Notes: generated by a model not told the origin, from the letters alone. A stretch of 64,000 nucleotides of DNA from Agrypnia vestita (GCA_016648135.1 JADDOH010004017.1:1-64000); one strand, 5' to 3'. Numbered from the stretch's first letter, positions 44,913-56,640 are shown. Made by a program: numbers and translations.

Positions 44913-47900
44913 TTACAGCTCAATGCAATTACTCTCTAAAAATAGTAGTAATACTTTCAATACTTCCCGTCGGCAGTCTGTAAGCAAGAGCTGGATATTT
45001 GTAGGGAAAGGGACATTAAGATCTGCAAGATCCTGGAGTAGGGACTGAGTACCGACATTTAAAATGCAATTGAAAAACAAGTGGTTCAAATCCTCCTCCT
45101 CTTGTCCACACTCACAGATTGAGGAGTTCAGAACATGAATTTTTGCAAGGTGTAAGCGGATAGAGCAATGACCCAGACGCATTCGGCAAACCATTGAAGT
45201 CTCCCTCTTGCTCAATCTGATCCTGTGAAACCAGGCTCGAGATGGGATAAGTGGCTGAATAGCGGCGTAGTGTCGGCCTTTTGACATTTTAGTGAGGTCC
45301 CAATGAGACTGCCACTGAAGTACGGCATCGTTTCTTGTAATATTGAGAAGATCGCTCACTGGAATAGTGGAAAATGTGACATCCCCCTGTGAGATTGCAT
45401 CTTTAGCCAGAGAGTCTACCTTTTCATTACCAGGGATGCCTACATAACTCGGAATCCAAGCCAAAACAATTTCAAATTTATCCAAGGAAAGGTCATGAAT
45501 TATACTCCGAATTTCCATGCAGATCTGGTCATCAGGGTTCTGAAAGGGGCTGGATTTAATTTTGAGCAGAGAACCTAAAGAATCTGAAAGAATAAGGCAC
45601 TTCTTTGATTGTTTTGGTTTACATGATTTTAGCGCTTCTCGGATTGCCAAGCACTCAGCAGTAAAAATGGATGTCTCTTTTGGGAGTTGAAATATACCTT
45701 GGATACCATCATTTGGACAATAAAACGCAGCACCCGTGCAGCCGGTTGCCTGGAGTTTGGATCCGTCAGTGAAAATTTGAGTCCAGCCATACCATTCTTT
45801 ATTTATTATTTCAGAAAATATTCTCCTAGGGTTAGGAGTGAATTTGTCAATTCCCAAGGAGTTGACTTTAGGGGAAAAAATGTGATTAGAAAAAGGAAAT
45901 TTGTAGTTAGGGAGAACAGGGTTTGATTGAACTTGAGGGATGAAACTCCCCAATCTGGAGAAGCTCCGAGTCAAAAGAGGAGGAGTTTTACCTTTCCAAT
46001 ATGCACTTGACTTCGTGAGATCAAGAAGGGATTGAGAAATAGCAAGAATAGGGTGGTTGGGGACCCTGAAACACTTTATAGTAAAATTGTCAGCTAAATA
46101 TTGCCTTCTGATTGCGAGAGGGGGCTCCAATGTTTCCACCTGCAATGCATTAATCTCATGGCTTCAATAATCAACCTCAAGGATTTTGACTGAATTTTGT
46201 CTAGTTTTATTCCTAAATATTTCGGAAGAGGATCAAGCAGAAAACTAGCATAGTCTAAATGGTTCCGGATAAAGGCATTATACATGAGTTTCAGAGTTGA
46301 GGATGAGATCCCCACCATACACCTGATGTCGCACGGAGGAGGTTCAGTTTCGTTTCGCATTAAGAGACCACGGAGGTTACTTGGGAGGTCCAATTTAATT
46401 TTCTATTGAAGATAATGACTTAATCTTATTTCATTGGCGAGTGGGATACTGAAGCCATCAAATGTGACACACGTCTGGGAAATACGATGTTTTCTTGAGA
46501 AAACTATGGCTTGACTTTTTGAGGGGGCCATTTCGAGTCCATTGGAGATAAGCCAGGAGTTGAGCCCCGAGAGAGCTCTAGCAAGCTTCTTTAAAGCAAC
46601 ATGCATATCCTTATCAGAGCAGTAAATTGTATGTCATCCGCGTATTGGAGTATGGAGCATATCTCTCGAATGGACTCTTCAAGGTCAGCAGTAAATAAAC
46701 TATACAGAAGGGGGCTGAGGACCGAACCTTGCGGGAGTCCCTTCCAAAGATTTCTGATTAATTTATGAGACGGACCATCTATTAAGATCGTCCTTTCACA
46801 TAAAATATTAAAGACTAGTTGTACTAATTTTAATGGAAGACCCAGTTTTATAAGCTTATATTTTAATAAGATAGGGCTCACATTGTCATATGCACCACGA
46901 ATGTCAATAAAGGCTGCTGCAGTACACTTACCGAGAGAAAGAGATATTCTAATATCTGAGGTAAGAATACTGAGGTTGTCAAAAACAGATTTCTTTTTGC
47001 GAAAACCAAATTGAGAGGACGAAAGGAGTTCATTATGTTCTGCATACCAATCAATACGGTTTTTAATCATATGTTCAACCACCTTCAGCATGCAAGAAGA
47101 TAGGGCTATTGGGCGGTAAGAGCATCCAAAATCTGGGTCTTTATTTGGTTTTAGGATTGGGAGAACCAATTGGACTTTCCATTCCTCAGGAATTTGTCCA
47201 GTTTCAAATATTTTATTAATGACAAATAAGTAATAATTTAAAGTGGAGGAAGGAAAATGTTGAATCATGATATAGGATATTTTATCCAGCCCGGGCGAGG
47301 AATTTTTAAGGTTTTGAAGAGGATAGGTTAATTCTTGAATAGCAAAAGGAGCATCCAACCAAGACGTGGGACTTGAAAAATGAGTTAAAGATGGAGATTC
47401 ACTGATATGAGGCACATGTGGAGGTGCCAGATTGTCAGCAAACACTCCTAGCCATAGATTGTTGGAAGACCGTTTAACGGAAGGAATAAAAGATGAGCGA
47501 TACTTACGGATCATTGTCCATACAGTAGAAATAGGAGTAGTGGGGGATATAGAAGTACAAAACTGTTGCCAACCCTTTCTTTTTTTCTTCCTTAAAAATT
47601 TTTTGGTTTGAGCCTGGGTTTTTTTGACAACTAAGTAATTAGCCATACTCATATCTTTTTTGTAGGTAGACATAGCAGTTTTACGCCTTCTTACGGCCTG
47701 GGTACATTCTTCATCCCACCAGGGGGGAGAGGCGGGGAATTTTGGGTTAGGGTTTGATTTTGGGATGCTTTTGTCTGCTGCATGTTGGATAATTGAAATT
47801 TATTGAGAAAATGTCGATTGAATTTCCTCAGAGGTAATATGCAAAGGGAGGGGAGCGGTAGAGGATTCAAGGAGTTCGCGGAAGTGGTTCCAATTTGCTT

Positions 47901-48483
47901 TTTTAAAATTAAATTTAGGAACTCTTATTACAGGAGATTTGGATGATTTTGAGACAAATGAGAGGATTATAGGGAAATGGTCACTAGAGTGTGGATCTTC
48001 TGGTATTGACCAACTGGCTGATGTTGCTAAGGAATTGGAACAGATAGACAGATCCACCGCACTGGCTCGTTGAGACGGGGGACTGAACCTAGTGGGAGAG
48101 CCATCATTAAGGATAATTAGGTTATTATCGTCAATGAATGAAATAATATTAGTTGAAATAACATTAGCCCTGATGATGGACCCTGCAATGGGATCCGAAA
48201 CGTTGGCCAGAGAGGTCACATATACACGGCAGAATATCCCAGAAAACTATACACAGAAGGAAAAAGATTTTTTTATAAGTAGGGCTACTCCGCCCTTGCC
48301 ATCTGGACGGTCATCCCTGAGACAGGAGAATCCTGGGATCTTAAACAGATAGTTCTGCTTAAACCAGGTCTCTAATATTGCTGCTATATCTATATTGTAA
48401 GTTTTTTGTAGAGAGACTATTTCGAGTTTATTACAAACAGCACTACGGCTGTTCCACTGAAGGATTTGAACATCGGAGGCCAT
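44913..48483 (-). pseudogene. LINE ORF2: endonuclease - reverse transcriptase - RNase H, disrupted
   Basis: Minus-strand pieces in order. The endonuclease start is at 48483-48265 (ILQWNSRSAVCNK; AAILETWF). After a gap its C-terminal part follows at 48145-47800 (LNDGSPTRFSP; AVDLSICS; SSDHFPI), then a stop. A WWDEECTQAVRRRK linker follows. Reverse transcriptase is at 47673-46591 (SYRPIALSSCMLKVVEHMI; QFGFRKKKS; AAFIDIRGAYDNV; GLPQGSVLSPLLY; catalytic QYADD). Thumb pieces are in two shifted frames (46606-46094). RNase H is at 46145-44913 (IFTDGSK; FTAECLAIREAL; LILSDSLGSL; GNEKVDSLAKDA), with the catalytic D, E, D, D visible. The C-terminus has a C-H-C-rich segment (CECGQEEEDLNHLFFNC). Frameshifts lie near 46600, 46400 and 46145, with a stop at about 47800. 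Confidence 0.9.
48170..48201 (+). ncRNA. Hammerhead-like core inside the LINE endonuclease gap
   Basis: Plus strand, opposite to the LINE: CTGATGA, stem II GGACCC-TGCAAT-GGGATCC with one mismatch, then GAAACG. This lies where LINE endonuclease sequence should be and belongs to foreign DNA of roughly 100 bp. Cleavage-site stems not resolved. Confidence 0.4.
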
Positions 48484-50003
48484 TATGAAGGGAGTTAAGG
48501 GATGAAATTATAGAAGCAGCGTTGGACGGTAAAGAATTGCTATTAGAAATTAAATTAATGAGTATCATAAGTAAAGTCTGAATAAAAGAAGAATTTTCAT
48601 CACTAATGGCATTTAATAGGGGAGTAGATGGTGGAAGAGTAGGAGTTTTTGTTGGTTGGCTAATATTAGAAGTAATGACATTGGATGGGTTAGAACTATA
48701 AGACAACAGTTGATCATTATGTCCTTGTCTGTCATATCCCGGAGAGCTAGGGACTTTTGATTTAGGATTATGGTATACGGTTTTACGGAAAGAGGTAGCA
48801 GGAAGATTAGGTGTAAAGAGGCAACTCTGGGGGGTTTGAGTAACGGGAGGTTGAGATGAGACATTGGCAAATGATTTTTTGGAAATCGAGAATATTTTGG
48901 ATGCTTGAAAATATGATGCATTATTGGCGGCCATACCTATATTGTTTTATGTTTTTCTGTCTGGTTAATTCTGGATATAAAAAACTAGTCGCCGTATGAT
49001 TACCTGAACAGTTCACGCAGGTGGGGACATCAGGAGGATTTGGGCATTGGTTGGTAAGATGATTTTCACCACATTTGAAGCATCGAGGAGGGGATCTGCA
49101 TGTCACCTTAGAGTGTCCATAGCGGAAACAATTATAACACTGAATGGTTGGGAAAGTGTACAGTTCTACCGGCAAAGAATTGTACAAGAGATATACGTGA
49201 GAAGGGAGGGTTTGGCCTTCAAAAGTGAGGACCACTGTTTGTGATGGTTTCCATGTGACAGTACCACAGGAAGTATCTTTATAGTTTAGACGTCTAGCCT
49301 TTACTACTTTACCAATATTTTGTGAAGTAGAGATATACGAAATTATTTCTTCCTCTGAAAGATCAACGGATATGCCACGTACGAGACTCAGGCGGGTAAC
49401 ATTAAAGGATGGAACGTAAGCTTTGAATTTATTATTTTGCAAGTTGCTAAAACTTGATACAAAATTGTTTGCCAAAGCTCCAGATTCAAATTCAACAGAG
49501 GTTTTATATCTACCTTCTGCCTTAATACCATCTGGGCAAATGCCTTTTGTTTTTTGATGCAAAATATGTTTACCAAAATCGATTGGGTGGATTGTACCTC
49601 GTTCTGTTCTCTGAACATAGACCAGAAAAGGGGATACTGCTGAATCAGAGTACAGCAGTTGAGGATGAGGAAGAGGAACCTGAGGAGCAGAAGAAGGCTC
49701 TAAAGCTGAGATTATTGAAGGCGTAGGGGAGATAGGAGGAGACGCAACGATGGTAGAGGGCTTAGGTCTTACTTTCGAAGTTTTTTTTTCAATTTTCCTT
49801 TTTTTAAAGTTGAAAAGGAGGAATCTTCTGAGGAATCCGAATCCTCCAAAGGAAAACGCGATATCTCTCTTATGGTTGATGGTAGTGAAGAATGAGGATC
49901 TGGGGGATCGGGAGGATCCGGAGGTCTTAAGTCCTCCATTACGGATTGAGAAACGGAAATTCGTTAATATGCTACGATACAACAAAATATAAACTAAATG
50001 CAA
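48443..50003 (-). pseudogene. LINE ORF1 (nucleic-acid-binding protein), frameshifted
   Basis: The first frame (to 48921) has a basic N-terminal region, an RNA-recognition-like middle and zinc knuckles: CYNCFRYGHSKVTC, CFKCGENHLTNQC, and a third, CVNCSGNHTATSFLY, in which the last cysteine is replaced by tyrosine. The frame then breaks near 48920. The ORF1 C-terminal region continues in another frame (48934-48443, NNASYFQASKIFSISKKSF...) and overlaps the start of ORF2. It binds element RNA in active relatives; this copy is inactive. Confidence 0.85.
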
Positions 50004-50170
50004 AGAGAAAAAAGGTTATAAATATCTGTTTTATCCAAAATAAGTAATTATCCAAGAGAGCAAGCACAAACACAACTGTCACTATGCACACTTGCAACAA
50101 TACCTGTCTCAAGCTTGTGTTATAAAAATAGGACTAACTTGCTGGTGTCCTGGAATGGGGCTCGAACCAA

Positions 50171-51184
50171 AGGTTGTGTTGTGTTGTGTTGGGTGCACAA
50201 TCTTGAAACTAAATGCCTCGTTAGGTTTCAAGGCTGCTGGTGAGGTAACAAAGCGCAACATATCCAAACAACCAGAGTCGAATATACCCTTAAAGAGGCC
50301 CTGGGCTATACATATTGGGAGTCCCAAAACATATTAATCAAACGTAATATAAACTTAGGTATATACAGTAATTCTTCGAAGCTACGTTTTAGATGGGACC
50401 AGCAAGGGAAGATATTTTAAGAGTTTAGGGCTGAGGTAGGAATAAAAATAAAGAATAACTCAGAATTTACGTATATCGGGGTAACATAACTGGGTATGTA
50501 CAATAATTTTCTTAGTCCCTTTTTGTTCGCATAGTCACGTATTATTTCATCAAAATGTAATAGCAATAATCGGACTCTGTTGACATTAGAGCCTGATGAA
50601 TTCGCCAACACTATTCATCGTCCGCTACGAAACTGCAATTTTGCTTCGCTCTTGAGTGCGCGATGACTCAGAGGCCCATGATCGTCATCTACCAAGAATT
50701 GAAAATTAAATATTTCATAATTTATTTTTTAGAGATTTTCAAAGTTTGCACATTTTTGCGATATGCAATCCAGCAACCTGCTCTTGCAAAATCTACCATA
50801 ATATATGTAATTTACGATACTGTCCAAAAAAATTACCACTCTCATATTCTCATTATAGCGTCTTCCTTCCTTTAGGTACCCTCGTAGATATTAATATCCT
50901 TAATGTTATTTTTTTACGAAAATGTTGCCAGACAGATAGGTTTTGATAGAAAGGGACGAGTATAAAAAGATTAGTTTCTTACACTCGAGACAAGCCGTCA
51001 GAAAATTGATTTCTGTAGTTAAATGTTTTATAATAATTATATCGTGTAATTAAATAATATATGCGTGTTGGTATTCGAATTAATCAATCCAAAATAAAAT
51101 CATTTGTTTAATTACCCACATACAGGATTTTGTATCTATGATATCAGGTCCCTACCTATGAAATTGTCGATTTGTATAGAAAAA
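50171..51184. other. Intergenic gap
   Basis: Starts with a GTTGTGTTGTGTTG run next to the SINE head, then AT-rich DNA without a supported gene. Confidence 0.5.
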
Positions 51185-52990
51185 TTCAAACAATTTTTCT
51201 ATACGAAAATTATTTATTAAATTAATTGAAGTATTGGCCATTGTTTCGATGTACTTTTGGCATTTTAATGGAAGTTCATTGATGCCTTTGCTATAGGAAT
51301 CCTAGGGACAGAAATCGATGAATTCATTAAAAGCGTTTTTAACCTCATCACAATTGAAAGTTTTTCCTCATAAAAAGTTATCTAGCAAGTCAGGTGATTG
51401 AGGTCAAGTCAAAGCTCCTGTGATTTTAAGACGGTCCGTTGTGAAGTATGTTGACGAGCGGTTATCGTGAAATAGTGGACTAGAGCGAAGTCGCGGTTGT
51501 TTGGTAGCGAGCTTATCCATCACTGATGTACTAGATCTCAAGAAGCTATCATGAATTATGCCGGCACAGGTCCACCACACAGTCACAAGCAGTTTCTTTT
51601 GACTCAATTTGCGTTTGGGACATTGTTTGGCTGCCTCCCCAGGATCCAACCATTGAGAGGAACATTTCCGATTGTCATGCAGGATCCACTTTTCATCACA
51701 ATATGAATCTGTAACAATCTGATTCAGAATTCCCCCATTTATGTGCTGACTCGACGCGAGTCGCTCTTTTTCTTCAGTAGGTTCATAAGGTACCCATTTT
51801 GCGAGCTTCTTTATTTTCCTAATTTAACGAAAATGAATCATCATCGTTTTGACACCGACGTTAAAGGCTGTTAAAGTTGTTAGTTAATTCTGACATGATT
51901 TCAGATGAATCCACTTCTATTATAGCCTTCAATTCGTCAACATCAACTGTAGTCTCCGATCGTCCACGGGGCCTGTTTTTGAGGTCGAAATTTCCAGAAC
52001 AGAAGCGATCAAACCAAAAAACACAGCGCATGCACTTTAAATACCTGTTCCATACACATCGTTGATATTGCGTGCCGTCTATGCAGCATTAAGCCATGTA
52101 TTCACTAGGGGACAAATTGTCCCTCAACAGCACGCGCGGCATAGAGTCTACGTGACGTTGCAACGTCGTGCACTGTTCCGCGACCTCGTACACAACATAG
52201 CGCGGCATTTCTACGTGCCGTGGCAACGTTGCCATGCGCACGGTACCCGAGCGTACTCACTGCAACATTCCGCGGAGCGTCAGTACCACGTGGTATGTTT
52301 ATAAGTGAATACGCATGCGCTGTATCTGTCAATATGACAATGCGGGGAAACGAAATCGTTCTTGAACTCATCGAGCTGTATCGATCGAAGATCGCATAGA
52401 ATGTCCGTCCTTCTTTCTCTTTGCAGTAAATAATTTCGCATTCTCCTCTTTTTTTTCCTCTTACTTTTCGATAAACTCATTAACATAAACAGATACGCGG
52501 CTATCATCATAACCTCATAGGGCGATATATTTCCGCGACGTCTGGAAAACAATAATTATTTGCAAAAAGGACTTTGTTTTTAATAATATTCAATTTACTA
52601 CAGTAAAACCTCGTTTATTTGAAATTGCGACCCAAAAAACCAGTTCGAATTGCGCGGAACCCCGTTTTCGCCAAATGAGATACCGCAGCTGTCAACATAA
52701 GCTCATCGGGTGACATTTCCGCAACAAGATATGCGAGTCCCAGTGTGTACACGTCAAATGGCCGCGTCATTGTCCCCGAAACATGAGCGTAGATGTTGAT
52801 GCGACATGCCGAGCGGAATGTTTCGCGATTTGTCCCCTAGTGAATACATGGCTTTAGTATCACGATGAAACTCATATAAGAAAAAAAGTGAATTTTCATT
52901 TTTCCGTGGTAGCAGACAGCAATATCAAGGACAAAACAAATATGAAAAAAAATAATAATAACTCATTTTAAAAAAGGAATGCCATAGCGT
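51185..52990 (-). mobile_element. mariner transposon relic interrupted by Harbinger copy c
   Basis: Minus-strand mariner transposase pieces on both sides of the insertion. The N-terminal segment FLYEFHRDTNAA is at 52857-52892. After removing the insert the reading continues ARNINDVYG, then WFDRFCSGNFDLKNRPRGRS and VDVDELKAII (52080-51900), and later MDPGEAAKQCPKRKLSQKK and VTVWWTCAGIIHDSFL (about 51650-51530). The C-terminal KGINELP region is near 51280. Stops and frameshifts throughout; catalytic residues are not intact. Terminal repeats are not clearly preserved, so the outer limits are approximate. Confidence 0.75.
52092..52853 (-). mobile_element. Harbinger-type deletion derivative, copy c
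   Basis: A 762-bp reverse-orientation copy with exact TTA duplication (52089-52091 and 52854-52856), inserted in mariner transposase coding sequence. Deleting the element plus one TTA restores the mariner reading across the site, which verifies the 3-bp target duplication. Confidence 0.9.
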
Positions 52991-53154
52991 TAATACGACC
53001 TGCAATTGAATTTGAAATTCCAAGACGAATGCTCATATGCGAAGATATCGAACTTCACACTAGTAAGGACCTATATAACATTTTCCGAAAAGAAAACTAG
53101 GTATGTGCAAAAAAATATTTACATCTTCTTCGGTTAGTTATTTATACAATATAA

Positions 53155-54003
53155 CTAGCTGTTCGTAGCCGGCGTTGCACGGATTAAGGATAAGGTTAAA
53201 AATAAGTTTGTGAGGGAAACAAAGATTCTATTGTTTTGCAAAGCCTCTAATAAAAACAATGTTTCCATTTAATCTAGGCTGGGGTGGATAAGATATCCGG
53301 GGGGAGGAAATGTGACCTATGTTTTCCGCCAGATCGTCAGGAATATATACGGAAAATTTGGGTCAGATTTGTCAAACGGCAAAGATTTATATAGAAAATA
53401 TATCACGGGCGAGGGGGAATGTCGCTTTTGTTACCCGCCGGGTCCTAAAGAATAATTATGTAAAATTTGGGCCAGATCGGTCAAATGGAATAGATTTTTA
53501 TATAGAATATACTAGAGGGTGGGGTAAAAGGGAGGGAGAAATTTGACCTATACTTTCCGCCAGGTCCAAAAAAATAATAATGCAAAATTCACGTCAATCG
53601 GTCGAACGGTCCAGATTTGCATGGAAAATAATCAGGGTGAAAGGGAGGGGTAAAAGAAGAGGGGGAAATGTCGCTTTTGTTACGAATAAGTATACAAAAT
53701 TTGGGTCAGATCGCTCATAAGGTGTAGATTTTAGAGAAAATATATCGAGTGTAGGGGATGGGATGAAGATGCAGGGAGAAATGTTACCCGCTGGATCCTA
53801 AAGAATAAGTATGCAAAATTTTACTAGATCGGTCGAACAGTAGGTACTGATTTGTACAGAAAATATATCGATGGGAGAGGGTGCGGTGAAGGGGATGGGA
53901 GAAAATGTCACCCATGTTACCGCCAGTAGATCGGTCAAACAGTGTAGATTTATATAGAGAACAAACAGACAAACAAACATTGAGTTTTATAGATATAGAT
54001 ATC
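53155..54003 (+). repeat. G-rich tandem-unit repeat, copy 2
   Basis: Begins CTAGCTGTTCGTAGCCGGCG and ends ACAAACATTGAGTTTTATAG plus ATAG runs. Contains about six imperfect units of roughly 110 bp, each with TTACCCGCCGGGTCCTAAAG, CAAAATTTGGGTCAGATCGG and GGGAGGGG-like blocks. A second locus with the same organisation is at 17550-18145. Confidence 0.75.
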
Positions 54004-54164
54004 GTGTTTCTCTTTAATTGACATCATTCCGGTTCCTCCACAAAAATACTTATTTTTTCATATCCATAAATATTTTTTGAGATCATGCAAGTAGGTACCT
54101 GTGACAAATTCATTTTCTACTTTTGTTTAAAATGATCGATTTAACTATACAGTTTATTTCATAA

Positions 54165-54926
54165 AGCCATGTATTCACTAGGGGACAAATTGTCCCTCAA
54201 CAGCACGCACGGCATAGAGTCTACGTGACGTTGCAACGTCGTGCACTGTTCCGCGACCTCGCGCACAACATAGCGCGGCATTTCTACGTGCCGTGGCAAC
54301 GTTGCCATGCGCACGGTACCCGAGCGTACTCACTGCAACATTCTGCGGAGCGTCAGTATCACGTGGTATGTTTACAAGTGAATACGCATGCGCTGTATCT
54401 GTCAAGATGACAATGCGGGGAAACGAAATCGTTCTTGAACCCATCGAGCTGTATCGATCGAAGATCGCATAGAATGTCCGTCCTTCTTTCTCTTTGCAGT
54501 AAATAATTTCGCATTCTCCTCTTTTTTCTCCTCTTACTTTTCGATAAACTTATTAACATAAACAGATACGCGGCTATCATCATAACCTCATAGGGCGATA
54601 TATTTCCGCGACGTCTGGAAAACAATAATTATTTGCAAAAAGGACTTTGTTTTTAATAATATTCAATTTACTACAGTAAAACCTCGTTTATTTGAAATTG
54701 CGACCCAAAAAAACATTTCGAATTGCGCGGAACCCCGTTTTCGCCAAATGAGATACCGCAGCTGTCAACATAAGCTCATCGGGTGACATTTCCGCGACAA
54801 AATATGCGAGTCCCGGTGTGTACACGTCAAATGGCCGCTTCATTGTCCCCGAAACATGAGCGTAGATGTTGATGCGACATGCCGAGCGGAATGTTTCGCG
54901 ATTTGTCCCCTAGTGAACACATGGCT
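54165..54926 (-). mobile_element. Harbinger-type deletion derivative, copy d
   Basis: A 762-bp reverse-orientation copy, complete at both ends. The flanks differ (TAA left, TTA right), unlike copies a-c. It is only 1.3 kb from copy c and has the same orientation. Confidence 0.85.
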
Positions 54927-54929
54927 TTA

Positions 54930-55540
54930 TAACAGCAAATTTTATTATATTTGCATTTATACGCCACATTTAAAAGACAATGCTGTTAAATGTACATGGA
55001 ATAAACTACGACATCTTACAATATGACTCATATAAATTGTTTTCTATGAACAAAAAAACGTTTTTTTCCCTTAAAATCAGTGTAACACCATCTAATTGAC
55101 GAAATTTACAAATTATTTTGTGAATTGGTGCAGCAGGTAGGTACATATTGAAGTCAAAATATGCGTAAAAAAAATTATTTCTGATTTTTCTCCGAAAAAT
55201 CAGAGTGCGCGGATTTGACATCCAATGCAGCCACTCAAACCAGCGTAACCAGCTTCCATGAAATAATGAATGAAGCAAAAACGATGCAAAAACATATTAT
55301 TAGGTAGGCACTACTATAAATATTATTTGGTAAAAAATAATTTGGTTTTGAAAAAAAGCTTAATTTTAAATATTAAATGAGAGGGTAAAAACAATGTACA
55401 GTATAGACGTACCAGTATAAATTGGCGTAACAGAAGTTACCATAAATTTATTACACAATACATAATATACAGAATATCCGATGACCGGTGCCAAAGCCTT
55501 TAATAGAAATTTGGTCGGACAACACTAAAGAAACGAACCA
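54930..55540. other. Intergenic gap
   Basis: AT-rich DNA, no supported feature. Confidence 0.5.
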
Positions 55541-55830
55541 GTATTGGCGGCCACTCTATCTGTCAACCTGTCAAACGGTAATATCGGTCCATTATTTGCT
55601 TTTTTAGCTTCGCAAAACTTTAATACTTCATTGGTAACTGTTCTTGCACCATCCCGGACTGTTTTGGATGTTTTGAACATAATAATTCAGTGTTTATTGG
55701 AAATCAAGATGTCACAGCTCACGCTCAAATACGGAATTGAACTGAATGACAGGGCGAGGGGTTACCGCCGGGTGCGGGCGGGGCGGGTTTTAGTTCCAAA
55801 ATCGCCGCACGCCAATTGACGTCGGGCAAG
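55541..55830. promoter_or_regulatory. GC-rich, CpG-containing promoter-like island
   Basis: Starts TTGGCGGCCACTCTATCTGT with CTGTCAACCTGTCAAACGG, and ends in a GC block with GGGGCGGGTT and GGGTTACCGCCGGGTGCGGG. A plus-strand frame of 91 codons spans it without a recognisable domain. Such islands often mark insect promoters and first exons, but no downstream exon was identified. Confidence 0.3.
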
Positions 55831-55849
55831 CATTGCTTGTACATTGTAC

Positions 55850-55985
55850 ATGAGTCTTATAGCTAATAGCAAAAACTTTACAGTCTTGATAATAAGTCGA
55901 AAATGTTCAAACAACATCAATAGTTATCGAAATATGCAATATTGAAATTTGCATTTTTTTCAATATTTGGGATTAATTTTTTTTT
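55850..55985. repeat. TATGGAGATATGCGACAT family fragment
   Basis: Contains AGCAAAAACTTTACAG, TTGATAATAAGTCGAAAATG and TTTTTTTCAATATTTGGG in the order seen at 28.5 and 40.6 kb. Diverged. Confidence 0.55.
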
Positions 55986-56638
55986 ACACCTAAGAACTTT
56001 CCATAAAAAACACTTTTCGGCCACTAAAATCAAATTTAATGTCGCAATCTTTCTAATACCTGCATTGCCTCAATTACGACAAATAATATTCTGTTTATTT
56101 TTAGTTTTACGTTAATATAAAAGAACTGTAATCACTAGTGGCGAACCTTTTTATGTGAGCGTGCCAAAAATTCTTAAGTTTTATTTGTGTGTCTAACGTG
56201 CCAAGCATTTTTTTTACTTAATAATCTACAATCTGCAATTATGCTATAATTAGTTTTTTTTACTTAGAACCATAACACGAAGATCATGTCACCCTTTAAC
56301 AACACTCTCTGAAGGGATGAAATGGGTTCATAAGGTTTTCAGAATTCGTAAAAATTAACACATAACCAATAAAAACCCAAATTTTTGCTCCTTACATTGC
56401 ATATCAAATGCTTTACATCTGGTTGAAATGTCGTCACTGTTAGTAATATGCATGCCCAAGTGGATCAATCAGTCAATTGAATTCTTGAGTGACATTTTAT
56501 AAAATAATGACTTACGGGCATATATAGAAGGTAATAACGTACGAATAATGTACGAAAAAATAACATAAAATAAAGGATATTCTATCCGTGTGTTATCTAT
56601 TAGAAAAAAAGCTGAATCTGTAAATCGTTCACGCCAGG
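55986..56638. other. Intergenic gap
   Basis: AT-rich, no supported feature. Confidence 0.45.
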
Positions 56639-56640
56639 TA

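Larger units (their letters stand above)
44827..50104 (-). mobile_element. Full-length non-LTR retrotransposon with RNase H domain (I-like)
   Basis: A 5.3-kb insertion flanked by the 12-bp target duplication TGTCTCAAGCTT (44815-44826 and 50105-50116), with a 14-nt poly-A at its 3' end (44827-44840 on the plus strand as T). Order on the minus strand: ORF1 with zinc knuckles, then ORF2 with AP endonuclease, reverse transcriptase and RNase H. An RNase H domain together with three CCHC knuckles suggests the I group, but related clades are possible. Although full length, it is disabled by several frameshifts, a stop and a replaced endonuclease core. Confidence 0.9.
44785..50170 (-). mobile_element. 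tRNA-derived SINE, copy 4, split by the LINE
   Basis: The SINE tail (44785-44826, GTATTCTTACCATTTTCAAA...) and its body/head (50105-50170, CTTGTGTTATAAAAATAGGA... CTGGAATGGGGCTCGAACC) are the two halves of one minus-strand copy. They are separated by the 5.3-kb LINE, and the target duplication TGTCTCAAGCTT lies at both junctions. Confidence 0.8.

Noticed and set aside
44913..50003. An active retrotransposon
   Set aside because: Full length with target duplication and poly-A, but frameshifts in ORF1 and ORF2, a stop near 47800, a lost endonuclease core and a mutated zinc knuckle rule out activity.
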